Below, in pieces: positions 55,310-62,973 of a stretch of DNA of 64,000 nt. The translations under genes and the position numbers were made by a program. The notes under the pieces were generated by a model. That model saw only the letters and a program-made list of their open reading frames with translations, was not told the DNA's origin and did no database searches. Source of the stretch: Massilia violaceinigra (GTDB lineage Bacteria > Pseudomonadota > Gammaproteobacteria > Burkholderiales > Burkholderiaceae_D); the NCBI RefSeq assembly GCF_002752675.1, contig NZ_CP024608.1:4588001-4652000 (forward strand). Direction: 5' to 3'. Numbering within the stretch: position 1 is the first letter of the stretch; each line of letters starts with the position of its first letter.

Positions 55310-55324
55310 TGGCGCATATCTTGC
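55310..55324 (+). promoter_or_regulatory. Sigma54-type promoter before nasT
   Basis: TGGCGC-N5-TTGC (55310-55315, 55321-55324) keeps the invariant GG and GC of -24/-12 elements with the right spacing. It would start transcription near 55336, so nasT would need a very short leader or the ATG at 55364. Confidence 0.5.
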
Positions 55325-55339
55325 TTGTATTGTAAGGAT

Positions 55340-56011
55340 ATGGCCTCACTCTCAACCAATAACATGTCCAAAACCCCCGCGCATCCCCCACGCAAGCTGC
55401 GCATTGTCGTCGTCAATACGATCGTTCCGGAAGGCGGCGAGCACGATGCCGCCCTGGCGGTCCAGGTCATGCGCGGTAACGCGCTGCGCATCGGCCTGCT
55501 CGAATCGGGCTACGACATCGTCGCTTCGCTACCCGCCGATATCTATTTGCCCGAAAGGATCGCTCAACTTCAACCCGACATGATTATCATCGATGCCGAA
55601 TCGGACGCCCGCGACGTGCTCGAACACATCGTCATCGCCACCCGCGACGAGCGCCGCCCGATTGTGCTGTTCACCGAGGACGACACCACCAGCAGCATGG
55701 ACGCGGCGATGGCCGCAGGCGTGTCGGCCTACATCGTGGCGGGCTTGCAGTCCGAGCGCATCAAACCGGTGCTGAACGTGGCGCTGGCGCGCTTTCGCCA
55801 GGAGCAGAAGCTGCTTGCCGAGCTGAGCGAGACTCGCCACAAGCTGGCCGAACGCAAGGTGATCGACCGCGCCAAAGGCATCCTGATGACCCATCACCGG
55901 CTGACCGAAGACCAGGCGTACCAGAAACTGCGCAGCATGGCGATGAACAAGAATTTGAAGCTGGCGGAGATTGCCCAGCGCATTCTCGATGTCGAGGATC
56001 TGCTCGGTTGA
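55340..56011 (+). CDS. nasT: NasT: ANTAR response regulator for nitrate/nitrite assimilation
   Basis: A 223-aa response-regulator-like protein. The receiver-like part (residues ~16-135) opens 'LRIVVVNTIVPEGGEHDAAL', a NasT hallmark, and the C-terminal ANTAR RNA-binding domain (~155-210) shows 'KVIDRAKGILMTHHRLTEDQAY'. NasT binds hairpins in the leader of nitrate genes and prevents termination when NasS releases it. The start is uncertain: ATG 55340 (AAGGA only one base away), TTG 55325 or ATG 55364; all leave the core intact. nasS follows 34 bp downstream. Confidence 0.92.
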   Translation: MASLSTNNMSKTPAHPPRKLRIVVVNTIVPEGGEHDAALAVQVMRGNALRIGLLESGYDIVASLPADIYLPERIAQLQPDMIIIDAESDARDVLEHIVIATRDERRPIVLFTEDDTTSSMDAAMAAGVSAYIVAGLQSERIKPVLNVALARFRQEQKLLAELSETRHKLAERKVIDRAKGILMTHHRLTEDQAYQKLRSMAMNKNLKLAEIAQRILDVEDLLG

Positions 56012-56045
56012 GTCGCCGCGTAGCTACAGGAAAGCAAGGAGTTGT

Positions 56046-57191
56046 ATGGCAGAGATAAATGTAAAGCAATTGCGTACGGTCAGGATCGGCTTCATGCCGC
56101 TGACCGACTGCGCCTCGCTGGTGATGGCGGCCGAGTGCGGGTTCGACCGCCAATATGGCATCAGGATCGTGCTCAGCCGCGAAACCTCGTGGGCGAACGT
56201 GCGCGACAAGCTGGGCTCGGGCGCGCTCGACGCCGCCCATGTGTTGTACGGGCTGATGTACGGGGTGCAGTTGGGCATCGGCTGCCAGCAGCAGGCGATG
56301 GCCGTGCTGATGAACCTGAGCCGCAACGGCCAGGCCGTGACGCTGTCGCGCGCGCTGGCGGAGCAGGGCGCCGTGGATGGGCCGAGCCTGGCGCGGCACA
56401 TGCGGAATGCGCCGCGCGGCTATGCCTTCGCCCACACTTTCCCGACCGGCAATCACGCAATGCTGCTGTATTACTGGCTGGCGGCGCACGGGATCGACCC
56501 GCTGCGCCACGCGCGCGCGCTGACGGTGCCGCCGGCCCAGATGGTGGGCAGCCTGCGCGCCGGGATGATCGATGGTTTCTGCGCCGGCGAGCCGTGGGGC
56601 CAGCGCGCCATCGACGACGGTGTCGGGGTGACGGCGGTGACCAGCCAGCAGATCTGGCCCGATCATCCGGGCAAGGTGCTGGGAACGACGGCGGCGTTTG
56701 CCGGGAGCGATCCGGGCACTTGCCGCGCGATGATTGCGGCGGTGCTCGACGCCAGCCGCTGGATCGAGGCCTCGAAGGCCAACAAGGAGCAGACGGCGAC
56801 GGTGCTGGCCGGGTCGGCGTATCTGAATACGGGCCGGGAAGCCATCGCGCGGCGCCTGGTGGGGCAGTATGACAACGGTGTGGGCGGCCAGTGGACCGAT
56901 GAAAAGGCGCTGCGTTTTCATGGCGATGGCGAGGTGAATTTCCCGTATCTGTCGGATGGGATGTGGTTCATGACGCAGCAGCGGCGCTGGGGGTTGCTCA
57001 GGGACGAACCGGATTATCTGGGGCAGGCGCAGGCGGTAAACCGGATCGATCTGTACCGCGGCGCAGCGGAAATGACAGGGACTTCGGTGCCATCGTCGCC
57101 GATGCGCAGTTCCACGCTGATCGACGGCCTCGAGTGGGATGGCAGCGATCCGCGGGGGTATGCGCAGTCGTTTCGGATTCACCTGGGGTAG
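56046..57191 (+). CDS. nasS: NasS: nitrate/nitrite sensor, NrtA/CmpA-like without signal peptide
   Basis: A 381-aa protein of the CmpA/NrtA nitrate-binding family ('RIGFMPLTDCASLVMAAE', 'VLYGLMYGVQLGIG', 'HTFPTGNHAMLLYYWLAAHG' split, 'GFCAGEPWGQRAI', 'DGMWFMTQQRRWG'). It lacks a signal peptide, which identifies it as the cytoplasmic sensor NasS rather than a transporter component. NasS holds NasT inactive until nitrate or nitrite binds. AAGGAG precedes ATG 56046; an in-frame start at 55971 overlaps nasT. Confidence 0.92.
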   Translation: MAEINVKQLRTVRIGFMPLTDCASLVMAAECGFDRQYGIRIVLSRETSWANVRDKLGSGALDAAHVLYGLMYGVQLGIGCQQQAMAVLMNLSRNGQAVTLSRALAEQGAVDGPSLARHMRNAPRGYAFAHTFPTGNHAMLLYYWLAAHGIDPLRHARALTVPPAQMVGSLRAGMIDGFCAGEPWGQRAIDDGVGVTAVTSQQIWPDHPGKVLGTTAAFAGSDPGTCRAMIAAVLDASRWIEASKANKEQTATVLAGSAYLNTGREAIARRLVGQYDNGVGGQWTDEKALRFHGDGEVNFPYLSDGMWFMTQQRRWGLLRDEPDYLGQAQAVNRIDLYRGAAEMTGTSVPSSPMRSSTLIDGLEWDGSDPRGYAQSFRIHLG

Positions 57192-57270
57192 GGCTTATTC
57201 CCCGTCCCGGCGTGACGACAAAGCAGGAAGAAGGCGCCGCACCCTCCCACGCATCATTTTCGGGCATTTG

Positions 57271-57276
57271 TGCACC
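57271..57276 (+). promoter_or_regulatory. Possible NtrC half-site
   Basis: TGCACC followed by GCAA and TGTAGC looks like one good and one poor half of the NtrC consensus (TGCACC-N4-GGTGCA), about 90 bp upstream of the sigma54 promoter start point. Evidence is weak. Confidence 0.3.
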
Positions 57277-57337
57277 GCAATGTAGCGTTCGCTTCTTTTT
57301 CCTGCCTCAGACCTCCGATCCCGCCCCGCACCCACCC

Positions 57338-57352
57338 TGGCACGGCGTTTGC
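57338..57352 (+). promoter_or_regulatory. Sigma54 promoter of the nitrate assimilation operon
   Basis: TGGCAC (57338-57343), five bases, then TTGC (57349-57352) matches the sigma54 -24/-12 consensus exactly at the invariant positions. Transcription should start near 57364, directly before the first ANTAR-type hairpin. Confidence 0.8.
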
Positions 57353-57367
57353 TAAACAGTACCTATC

Positions 57368-57485
57368 GGATCAATGGCGATCCCCTGAACAACTTGCGCT
57401 GATCTAACGACGGATCGGCAGGACAACGGCGTCCGTCCAACCTGGTTTTTGACAACCGGGTCTGGCCGGACGCCTTTTTGTTTTT
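57368..57485 (+). promoter_or_regulatory. NasT/ANTAR antitermination leader
   Basis: P1 is a stem GGATC/GATCC closing a six-base loop AATGGC (57368-57383). P2 is a stem GGAC/GTCC closing the six-base loop AACGGC (57421-57434). Both loops have A at position 1 and G at position 4, the ANTAR target rule. P2 shares bases with the 5' arm (GGCGTCCG, 57428-57435) of an intrinsic terminator whose 3' arm CGGACGCC is at 57467-57474, followed by TTTTTGTTTTT. The P2 and terminator folds are therefore mutually exclusive. NasT binding to P1-P2 would prevent termination and allow expression of the transporter and nir/nas genes. Confidence 0.85.
57428..57485 (+). terminator. Leader intrinsic terminator before the nitrate transporter
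   Basis: GGCGTCCG (57428-57435) pairs with CGGACGCC (57467-57474); an inner ACCtGGT/ACCgGGT pairing extends it. The T-rich run 57475-57485 lies 14 bp before the transporter ATG at 57499, so readthrough control would set operon output. Confidence 0.8.
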
Positions 57486-57498
57486 AACGGGATAAACA

Positions 57499-58818
57499 AT
57501 GGCCACCAAAGCAAACACCATCGAACTCTTTAGTATCAGCACACCGCAGATGCGCGCCTTCCACCTGACCTGGATGGCCTTCTTCGTCTGCTTCTTCGCC
57601 TGGTTCGCCTGCGCGCCGCTGATGCCCATCATCAAAGGCGAATTCGGCCTGACCCTCGCGCAGGTCGCCAACATCAACATCGCCGCCGTCGCCATCACGA
57701 TCCTGGTCCGTCTGATCGTCGGCCCCATGTGCGACCGCTTCGGGCCACGCAAGGCCTACACCGGCCTGCTGCTGCTCGGCGCCATCCCGGTCCTCGGCGT
57801 GGCGGCGTCGCAAAGCTATGAAAGCTTCCTGTTTTTCCGCCTCGGCATCGGCGCCGTCGGCGCGAGCTTCGTCATCACCCAGTACCACACCTCCGTCATG
57901 TTCGGCCCCAAGGTCGTCGGCACCGCCAACGCGGCCGCAGCCGGCTGGGGCAATGCCGGCGGCGGCGCAGCGCAGGCGCTGATGCCACTGCTGGTCGGCG
58001 CACTGCTGATGCTGGGCGTGCGCGAAGCCCTCGGCTGGCGCGTGGCCCTGCTGGTGCCGGGCGTGCTGATGGTCGTCATGGCTGGCTTGTACTGGAAATT
58101 CACCCAGGATTGCCCGCAAGGTAATTACGACGACATGCGCGCGGCTGGCATCGCCATCGAAGGCGGCAAGGCGGGGCATGCCCCCGCCGGCGGCTGGGAG
58201 AGCTTCAAGGCCGCCAGCGCCAACCACCGCGTGTGGCTGCTGTTCGTCACCTACGGCGCCTGCTTCGGCATCGAGATATTCATCCACAACATCGCCGCCG
58301 TCTACTACGTCGACCATTTCAAACTGAGCCTGAAGGAAGCCGGCATGGCCGCCGGCAGCTTCGGTCTGCTGGCGCTGTTCGCCCGTGCCCTCGGCGGCTG
58401 GGTATCGGACAAGCTGGCGATGCGCGGCACCATTAACAGCCGCGTCACGCTGCTGTTCGTGCTGATGATCGGCGAAGGCGCCGGCCTGCTGTGGTTCGCC
58501 AAGGCCGACGGCGTTGTCTTCGCGGTGATCGCCATGCTGGTGTTCGGCCTGTTCACCCACATGGCTTGCGGCGCCACCTACGCGCTGGTGCCCTTCATCG
58601 ACAGCAAGGCGCTGGGCGGCGTGGCCGGCATCATCGGCGCCGGCGGCAACGTGGGCGCGGTCGCGGCGGGCTTTCTCATGAAAGGCACCGGCGACATCGC
58701 CCAAACCCTCACCATCCTCAGCGGCCTGGTGCTGCTGTCGGCGCTGTGCGCCATCGCGGTCAGGCTCACCGCCGCCGTGGACGACCGTCCGGTCGCCGTC
58801 AACAACGCTGTCGCGTAA
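57499..58818 (+). CDS. Nitrate/nitrite transporter, MFS NarK/NrtP family
   Basis: A 439-aa major facilitator with 12 membrane helices. 'FHLTWMAFFVCFFAWFACAPLMP' (split) at the N-terminus, 'RLIVGPMCDRFGPRK' and the nitrate signature 'GWGNAGGGAAQ' (~150) with its partner region 'GAGGNVGAVAAGF' (~377) identify the NarK/NasA type. It is the first gene of the operon and would bring nitrate into the cell. The ATG follows the leader terminator. Confidence 0.93.
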   Translation: MATKANTIELFSISTPQMRAFHLTWMAFFVCFFAWFACAPLMPIIKGEFGLTLAQVANINIAAVAITILVRLIVGPMCDRFGPRKAYTGLLLLGAIPVLGVAASQSYESFLFFRLGIGAVGASFVITQYHTSVMFGPKVVGTANAAAAGWGNAGGGAAQALMPLLVGALLMLGVREALGWRVALLVPGVLMVVMAGLYWKFTQDCPQGNYDDMRAAGIAIEGGKAGHAPAGGWESFKAASANHRVWLLFVTYGACFGIEIFIHNIAAVYYVDHFKLSLKEAGMAAGSFGLLALFARALGGWVSDKLAMRGTINSRVTLLFVLMIGEGAGLLWFAKADGVVFAVIAMLVFGLFTHMACGATYALVPFIDSKALGGVAGIIGAGGNVGAVAAGFLMKGTGDIAQTLTILSGLVLLSALCAIAVRLTAAVDDRPVAVNNAVA

Positions 58819-58829
58819 GGAGAATCAGC

Positions 58830-61364
58830 ATGAAGATCATCGTCATCGGCCACGGCATGGTGGGCCACAAATTCCTCGAGTCGCTCGGCGCCACCGCCGC
58901 GCCAGGGTTGGAGGTGACGGTCCTGTGCGAAGAACCGCGCGCCGCCTACGACCGCGTGCACCTGTCGGAATTTTTCTCCGGTAAATCGGCCGACGACCTG
59001 TCGCTGGTGCCGGCCGGCTTCTTCGAGGGTGGCAATATGCTGCTCAAGCTGAACGCGAAAGCCGTCGCCGTCGACCGCGCAGCCAAAACCGTCACCGTCG
59101 GCAGCGGCGAAGTGCTGGCCTACGACAAACTGGTGTTCGCCACTGGCTCGTACCCGTTCGTGCCGCCGCTGGCCGGCAAGGACCGCAAGGACTGCTTCGT
59201 CTACCGCACCATCGAAGATTTGGAGGCGATGCTCGAATGCGGCAAGCGCTCCAAAACCGGCGTGGTGATCGGCGGCGGCCTGCTCGGCCTGGAGTGCGCC
59301 AAGGCCCTGCGCGACATGCAGCTGCAGACCCACGTGGTGGAATTCGCGCCGCGCCTGATGGCGGTGCAGGTCGATGATGGCGGCGCGCGCGTGCTGCGCG
59401 CAAAAATCGAAGACCTGGGCGTGACCGTCCACACCCAAAAGAACACGCTTGAAATCGTCGACGGCGAAGAGGGCACGCACCGCATGCGCTTTGCCGACGG
59501 CAGCCATCTGGACACCGACATGATCGTGTTCTCGGCCGGGATTCGGCCGCGCGACGACCTGGCGCGCCTGTGCGGCCTGACGATCGGCGCGCGCGGCGGC
59601 ATCGCCATCGACAACAGCTGCCTGACCTCAGACCCGGATGTCTACGCCATCGGCGAGTGCGCGCTGTGGAACGGCCAGCTGTTCGGCCTCGTGGCGCCGG
59701 GCTACGACATGGCCCGCGTGGCCGCGCGCCATCTGCTGGGCGAGCAGGCCGCCGCCTTTACCGGCGCCGACATGAGCACCAAGCTCAAACTGATGGGCGT
59801 GGACGTTGCCAGCATCGGCGATCCGCACGCGGTCAGTCCGGGCAGCCGCTCCTATCAGTTCACCGACGAACGCAAACAGGTGTACAAGAAGATCGTCGTT
59901 TCCGACTGCGGCAAATTCCTGCTCGGCGGCGTGATGGTGGGCGACGCGAGCGAATACGGCACCCTGCTGCAGATGATGTTGAATAAAATCGAGCTGCCCG
60001 AGTCGCCGGAATTTCTCATCCTGCCGCAAAGCGACGGCAAGGCGCGCCCGGGCCTGGGCGTGGACGCCTTGCCCGACACGGCCCAGATATGCTCCTGCAA
60101 CGACGTCTCCAAGGGCGACCTGTGCGCCGCCGTTTGCGGCGGCGCCACCACCATCGGCGCGCTGAAAAGCTGCACCAAGGCCGGTTCCACCTGCGGCGGC
60201 TGCGTGGCGCTGGTCACGCAGGTGATGAAGGCGGAAATGAAAAAGCAGGGCATGGCCGTCAACAACCACGTCTGCGAACACTTCCCGTACTCGCGCCAGG
60301 AAATCTACCATCTGGTCAAGGTCGGCAAGATCACGTCCTTCGAGGACCTGCTGGCGCAGCACGGCACGGGCCGCGGCTGCGACGTCTGCAAGCCAGTGGC
60401 CGCCAACGTACTGGCGTCGACCTGGAACGACTTCGTGCTGAAACCCGAACACGCCAGCCTGCAGGATTCGAACGACTACTTCCTCGGTAACATCCAGAAG
60501 GATGGCACCTACTCGGTGGTGCCGCGCATGCCGGGCGGGGAAGTGACGGCCGATGGCCTGATCGCGGTCGGCATGGTGGCCAAAAAATATGGCTTGTACA
60601 CCAAGATCACCGGCGGCCAGCGGGTCGACCTGTTCGGCGCGCGCGTCGAGCAGCTGCCGCTGATCTGGGAAGAGCTGATTGAAGCCGGTTTCGAGTCGGG
60701 CCATGCGTACGGCAAGTCGCTGCGCACCGTCAAATCGTGCGTCGGTTCGACCTGGTGCCGCTACGGCGTGGCCGACAGCGTCGGTTTCGCGATCGAGCTG
60801 GAAAACCGCTACAAGGGCTTGCGTACGCCGCACAAAATCAAGTTCGGCGTATCCGGCTGCACCCGCGAATGCGCCGAAGCGCAGGGCAAGGACGTGGGCC
60901 TGATCGCCACCGAAAAAGGCTGGAACCTTTACGTGTGCGGGAACGGCGGCATGAAGCCGCGCCACGCGGAACTGATTGCCTCGGACCTGGATCAGGAAAC
61001 CGTGGTGCGCTACATCGACCGCTTTTTGATGTTTTATGTACGTACGGCCGACCGCCTGCAGCGCACCAGCGTCTGGCGCGACAACCTCGAAGGCGGCCTC
61101 GATTACCTGAAATCGGTCGTCATCGACGACAAGCTGCACCTGGCCGCCGAACTGGAAGCGGACATGCAGCACGTGGTCGACACCTACGCCTGCGAGTGGA
61201 AGAACGCCGTGAACGATCCGGCCACGCGCCAGCGCTTCCGCCATTTCGTCAACAGCGACCAGGCCGACCAGAACGTGGTCTTCATGCCCGAGCGCGGCCA
61301 GATTCGTCCGGCCACGATCGAAGAACGCAAGCGCGTCATTCCACTCATCGTCAAAACCGCCTAA
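58830..61364 (+). CDS. nirB: Assimilatory nitrite reductase large subunit NirB
   Basis: An 844-aa NAD(P)H-dependent sirohaem nitrite reductase reducing nitrite to ammonium in the cytoplasm. The N-terminal FAD/NAD domains ('IIVIGHGMVGHKFLESLG', second 'GVVIGGGLLGLECAKAL'), a BFD-like [2Fe-2S] domain ('CSCNDVSKGDLCAAV', ~420) and the sulfite/nitrite reductase domains with the [4Fe-4S]-sirohaem cysteines ('SCVGSTWCRYG' and 'SGCTRECAEAQGKD', ~630-690) are in the standard order. ATG 58830 follows AAGGAG; the frame extending back to 58491 overlaps the transporter and is rejected. nirD follows 10 bp after the stop. Confidence 0.95.
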   Translation: MKIIVIGHGMVGHKFLESLGATAAPGLEVTVLCEEPRAAYDRVHLSEFFSGKSADDLSLVPAGFFEGGNMLLKLNAKAVAVDRAAKTVTVGSGEVLAYDKLVFATGSYPFVPPLAGKDRKDCFVYRTIEDLEAMLECGKRSKTGVVIGGGLLGLECAKALRDMQLQTHVVEFAPRLMAVQVDDGGARVLRAKIEDLGVTVHTQKNTLEIVDGEEGTHRMRFADGSHLDTDMIVFSAGIRPRDDLARLCGLTIGARGGIAIDNSCLTSDPDVYAIGECALWNGQLFGLVAPGYDMARVAARHLLGEQAAAFTGADMSTKLKLMGVDVASIGDPHAVSPGSRSYQFTDERKQVYKKIVVSDCGKFLLGGVMVGDASEYGTLLQMMLNKIELPESPEFLILPQSDGKARPGLGVDALPDTAQICSCNDVSKGDLCAAVCGGATTIGALKSCTKAGSTCGGCVALVTQVMKAEMKKQGMAVNNHVCEHFPYSRQEIYHLVKVGKITSFEDLLAQHGTGRGCDVCKPVAANVLASTWNDFVLKPEHASLQDSNDYFLGNIQKDGTYSVVPRMPGGEVTADGLIAVGMVAKKYGLYTKITGGQRVDLFGARVEQLPLIWEELIEAGFESGHAYGKSLRTVKSCVGSTWCRYGVADSVGFAIELENRYKGLRTPHKIKFGVSGCTRECAEAQGKDVGLIATEKGWNLYVCGNGGMKPRHAELIASDLDQETVVRYIDRFLMFYVRTADRLQRTSVWRDNLEGGLDYLKSVVIDDKLHLAAELEADMQHVVDTYACEWKNAVNDPATRQRFRHFVNSDQADQNVVFMPERGQIRPATIEERKRVIPLIVKTA

Positions 61365-61374
61365 GGAGAAGCTC

Positions 61375-61722
61375 ATGCACCGCGATATCGAACTGACCAA
61401 CTGGACTGCCGTCTGCTCGCTCGACGAGATCGTCCCCAACACCGGCGTGTGCGCGCTCCTGAAAGGCGAGCAGGTCGCCGTATTCCACGTGCTTGACAGC
61501 GAAGAGCGCGTGTTCGCGATCGGGAACTACGATCCGAACAGCGGCGTCTCGGTACTCTCGCGCGGGCTGGTGGGCAGCCTGGGCGACCGCATCGTGGTGG
61601 CGTCGCCCATCTACAAACAGCACTTCGACCTGTTCACCGGCGAATGCCTGGAAGCGCCGGAACACTCGGTGCCCAGCTACCGCGCGCGGGTCGAGGACGG
61701 CAAGGTATGGGTCTGCGCATGA
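61375..61722 (+). CDS. nirD: Nitrite reductase small subunit NirD
   Basis: A 115-aa Rieske-like small subunit ('WTAVCSLDEIVPNTGVCALL', 'VFAIGNYDPNSGVSVLSRG', 'SPIYKQHFDLFTGECLEAPE'). As usual in NirD of this type the Rieske cluster ligands are not conserved. It follows nirB directly with AAGGAG ahead of ATG 61375, and its stop overlaps the next start (ATGA). Confidence 0.93.
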   Translation: MHRDIELTNWTAVCSLDEIVPNTGVCALLKGEQVAVFHVLDSEERVFAIGNYDPNSGVSVLSRGLVGSLGDRIVVASPIYKQHFDLFTGECLEAPEHSVPSYRARVEDGKVWVCA

Positions 61723-62960
61723 CAAAGGTCACGACAGCGCCCGTCGCCAGGCAATCGCTGGTCGTTATCGGCAATGGCATGGCCGGCATGCGCACGGTCG
61801 AGGAAATGCTCAAGCTGGCGCCGGAGCTGTACGACATCACGGTGTTCGGCGCCGAGCCGCATGGTAATTACAACCGCATCCTGCTTTCCCCGCTTCTGGC
61901 CGGCGAAAAGAACATCGACGACATCATGCTGCACACGCGCGAATGGTATGCCGCCAACGGCATCACCCTGCATGCGGGCGATCCGGTGGTGCATATCGAC
62001 CGCCGCAAGCGCATGGTGCGTTCGCAATCGGGCCGCGAGGTCTGGTACGACCGGCTGCTGCTGGCCACCGGCTCGAAGCCGTTCATCGTGCCGGTGCCCG
62101 GCCACAAACTGGCGGGTGTGATCGGCTTTCGCGACATCCAGGATGTCGATACGATGCTCGAAGCGGCCCGCAGCGGCGGCCATGCGGTCGTCATCGGCGG
62201 CGGCCTGCTCGGACTGGAGGCGGCCAACGGCCTGCTGCGGCGCGGGATGCAGGTCACCGTGGTGCACGTGATGGACAGCCTGATGAACCAGCAGCTCGAC
62301 AAGCCGGCCGCGCTGCTGCTCAAGTCCGCGCTGGAACTGAAAGGCCTGCGCTTCCTGCTTGAAGCGCACACCAGCGAGATCGTGGGCGACCTTCGCGTCA
62401 AGGCAGTGCGCTTCAAGGATGGCAACGAAATCCCCGCCGATCTGGTGGTGATGGCCGCCGGCGTGCGCCCGAATATCGAACTGGCCAAATCGGCCGGCCT
62501 GCACTGTGAGCGCGCCATTGTCGTCGATGACACCTTGCAGACGTACGATCCGCGCGTCTATGCCGTGGGCGAATGCGTGCAGCACCGCAGCGCCACGTTT
62601 GGCCTGGTGGCCCCGATCTGGGACCAGGCCAAGGTGTGCGGCGCGCACCTGGCGCGCAACGGCCACCGCCGCTACGTGCAGCAGGCCACACCCACCAAGC
62701 TGAAAGTGACCGGCGTCGACCTGTATTCGGTGGGCGATTTTATCGGCGGCGAGGGCAGCGAAGACCTGGTGCTGCGCGATCCGCGCCGCGGCATCTACAA
62801 ACGCTTGGTGCTGGCCGGGAACCGCATCGCCGGTGCGGTCCTGTACGGCGACGTGCAGGATGGACCGTGGTACTTTGGTCTGATCCAGAACCGCACCGAC
62901 ATATCGGCCATGCGCAGTCGCCTGCTGTTCGGCGAAGCCTTGTGCGCCCAAGCCGCCTGA
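61719..62960 (+). CDS. FAD-dependent reductase, NirB N-terminal/NasB-like
   Basis: A 413-aa pyridine-nucleotide-disulfide oxidoreductase-type flavoprotein, similar to the N-terminal half of NirB: 'VVIGNGMAGMRTVEEML' (~17), 'GNYNRILLSPLLAGEKNI' and 'VVIGGGLLGLEAANGLLRRG' (~155). It lacks the BFD and sirohaem domains. Position between nirD and the nitrate reductase gene points to the electron-transfer subunit that delivers electrons from NAD(P)H to nitrate reductase (NasB-like). ATG 61719 overlaps the nirD stop. Confidence 0.88.
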   Translation: MTKVTTAPVARQSLVVIGNGMAGMRTVEEMLKLAPELYDITVFGAEPHGNYNRILLSPLLAGEKNIDDIMLHTREWYAANGITLHAGDPVVHIDRRKRMVRSQSGREVWYDRLLLATGSKPFIVPVPGHKLAGVIGFRDIQDVDTMLEAARSGGHAVVIGGGLLGLEAANGLLRRGMQVTVVHVMDSLMNQQLDKPAALLLKSALELKGLRFLLEAHTSEIVGDLRVKAVRFKDGNEIPADLVVMAAGVRPNIELAKSAGLHCERAIVVDDTLQTYDPRVYAVGECVQHRSATFGLVAPIWDQAKVCGAHLARNGHRRYVQQATPTKLKVTGVDLYSVGDFIGGEGSEDLVLRDPRRGIYKRLVLAGNRIAGAVLYGDVQDGPWYFGLIQNRTDISAMRSRLLFGEALCAQAA

Positions 62961-62973
62961 CACGGAGCCTGAA

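Noticed and set aside
58491..58829. N-terminal extension of NirB
   Set aside because: It overlaps the transporter gene and is arginine-rich shadow sequence; ATG 58830 with AAGGAG gives the normal NirB start.
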